This document shows, piece by piece, positions 5,309 through 5,374 of a stretch of DNA of 5,374 bases; positions within the stretch are counted from its first letter, which is position 1; the number at the start of each line of letters is the position of its first letter. The stretch is from the NCBI GenBank assembly GCA_009705165.1, contig WLCU01000071.1, positions 1 to 5,374 on the forward strand. Direction: 5' to 3'. Position numbers and translations under genes: made by a program. The notes under the pieces are model-generated. The model was given only the letters and a program-made list of their open reading frames with translations, was not told the DNA's origin and did not search any database. Source of the stretch: Actinomycetota bacterium. Its GTDB lineage: Bacteria; Actinomycetota; Actinomycetes; Nanopelagicales; Nanopelagicaceae.

Positions 5309-5374
5309 TGCGGGAGGCGGGACTTGAACCCGCACGTCCGAAGACACAGGTTCCTAAGACCTGCGTGTCTGCCA
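5309..5374 (-). tRNA. tRNA-Leu(UAG), 5' end outside window
   Basis: Read on the minus strand, the window begins in the D-loop (TGGCAGACACGC) and continues through a 5-bp anticodon stem (CAGGT/ACCTG) with loop CTTAGGA. The anticodon is TAG (5356-5354), which reads CUA and, by wobble, other CUN leucine codons. A long variable arm with a GTC-TTCG-GAC hairpin confirms the leucine class. The T-arm GCGGG-TTCAAGT-CCCGC and the 3' acceptor strand CTCCCGC follow, then discriminator A at 5309. The next bases are CAC, so CCA is not encoded and must be added after transcription. About 17 bases of the acceptor 5' strand and D-arm lie beyond the right edge. Confidence 0.97.

Noticed and set aside
1..5374. 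CRISPR arrays, insertion sequences, phage or defence genes
   Set aside because: No repeated spacer pattern, transposase, or flanking terminal repeats were seen; the tRNA at the right edge has no visible integrase or duplicated 3' end in this window.

Overview
The window looks like a piece of chromosome from a low-GC, streamlined planktonic actinobacterium. The best guess is the freshwater acI / Nanopelagicales group (Planktophila/Nanopelagicus-like). Three observations support this: a complete actinorhodopsin-type proton pump, typical actinobacterial versions of every other protein, and short AT-rich intergenic gaps. The lineage is inferred from gene content; no phylogeny was run.

Layout, left to right. 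Positions 1-501 (minus) hold the N-terminal two thirds of a hemolysin III/PAQR-family membrane protein that runs off the left edge. A 70-bp divergent gap separates it from a 549-aa DUF885 putative metallopeptidase (572-2221, plus). A 200-bp gap follows (2222-2421) with a candidate promoter and a leader rich in inverted repeats. Next is the actinorhodopsin gene (2422-3192), closed by a 17-bp perfect-to-wobble hairpin without a U-tract. Just behind the hairpin lies a small three-helix membrane protein of unknown function (3271-3522), best started at TTG. An O-acetylhomoserine/O-acetylserine sulfhydrylase (3601-4923) follows, with a 17-bp dyad immediately before its ribosome binding site. A strong terminator (4935-4973) ends this plus-strand block and overlaps the 3' end of a convergent gene for a 110-aa helix-hairpin-helix protein (4944-5276, minus). 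At the right edge is tRNA-Leu(UAG) on the minus strand (5309-5374), missing its first ~17 bases.

Functionally the block is mostly housekeeping: peptide breakdown, sulfur assimilation into homocysteine/cysteine, and light-driven proton pumping. The rhodopsin keeps every residue needed for pumping, has the leucine of green-tuned forms, and has the helix-E glycine that in xanthorhodopsin-like pumps opens a site for a carotenoid antenna. No retinal or carotenoid synthesis genes are in the window. The least explained parts are the structured rhodopsin leader, the hairpin between rhodopsin and the small membrane gene, and that small gene itself. I see no CRISPR array, insertion sequence, phage gene or defence system.
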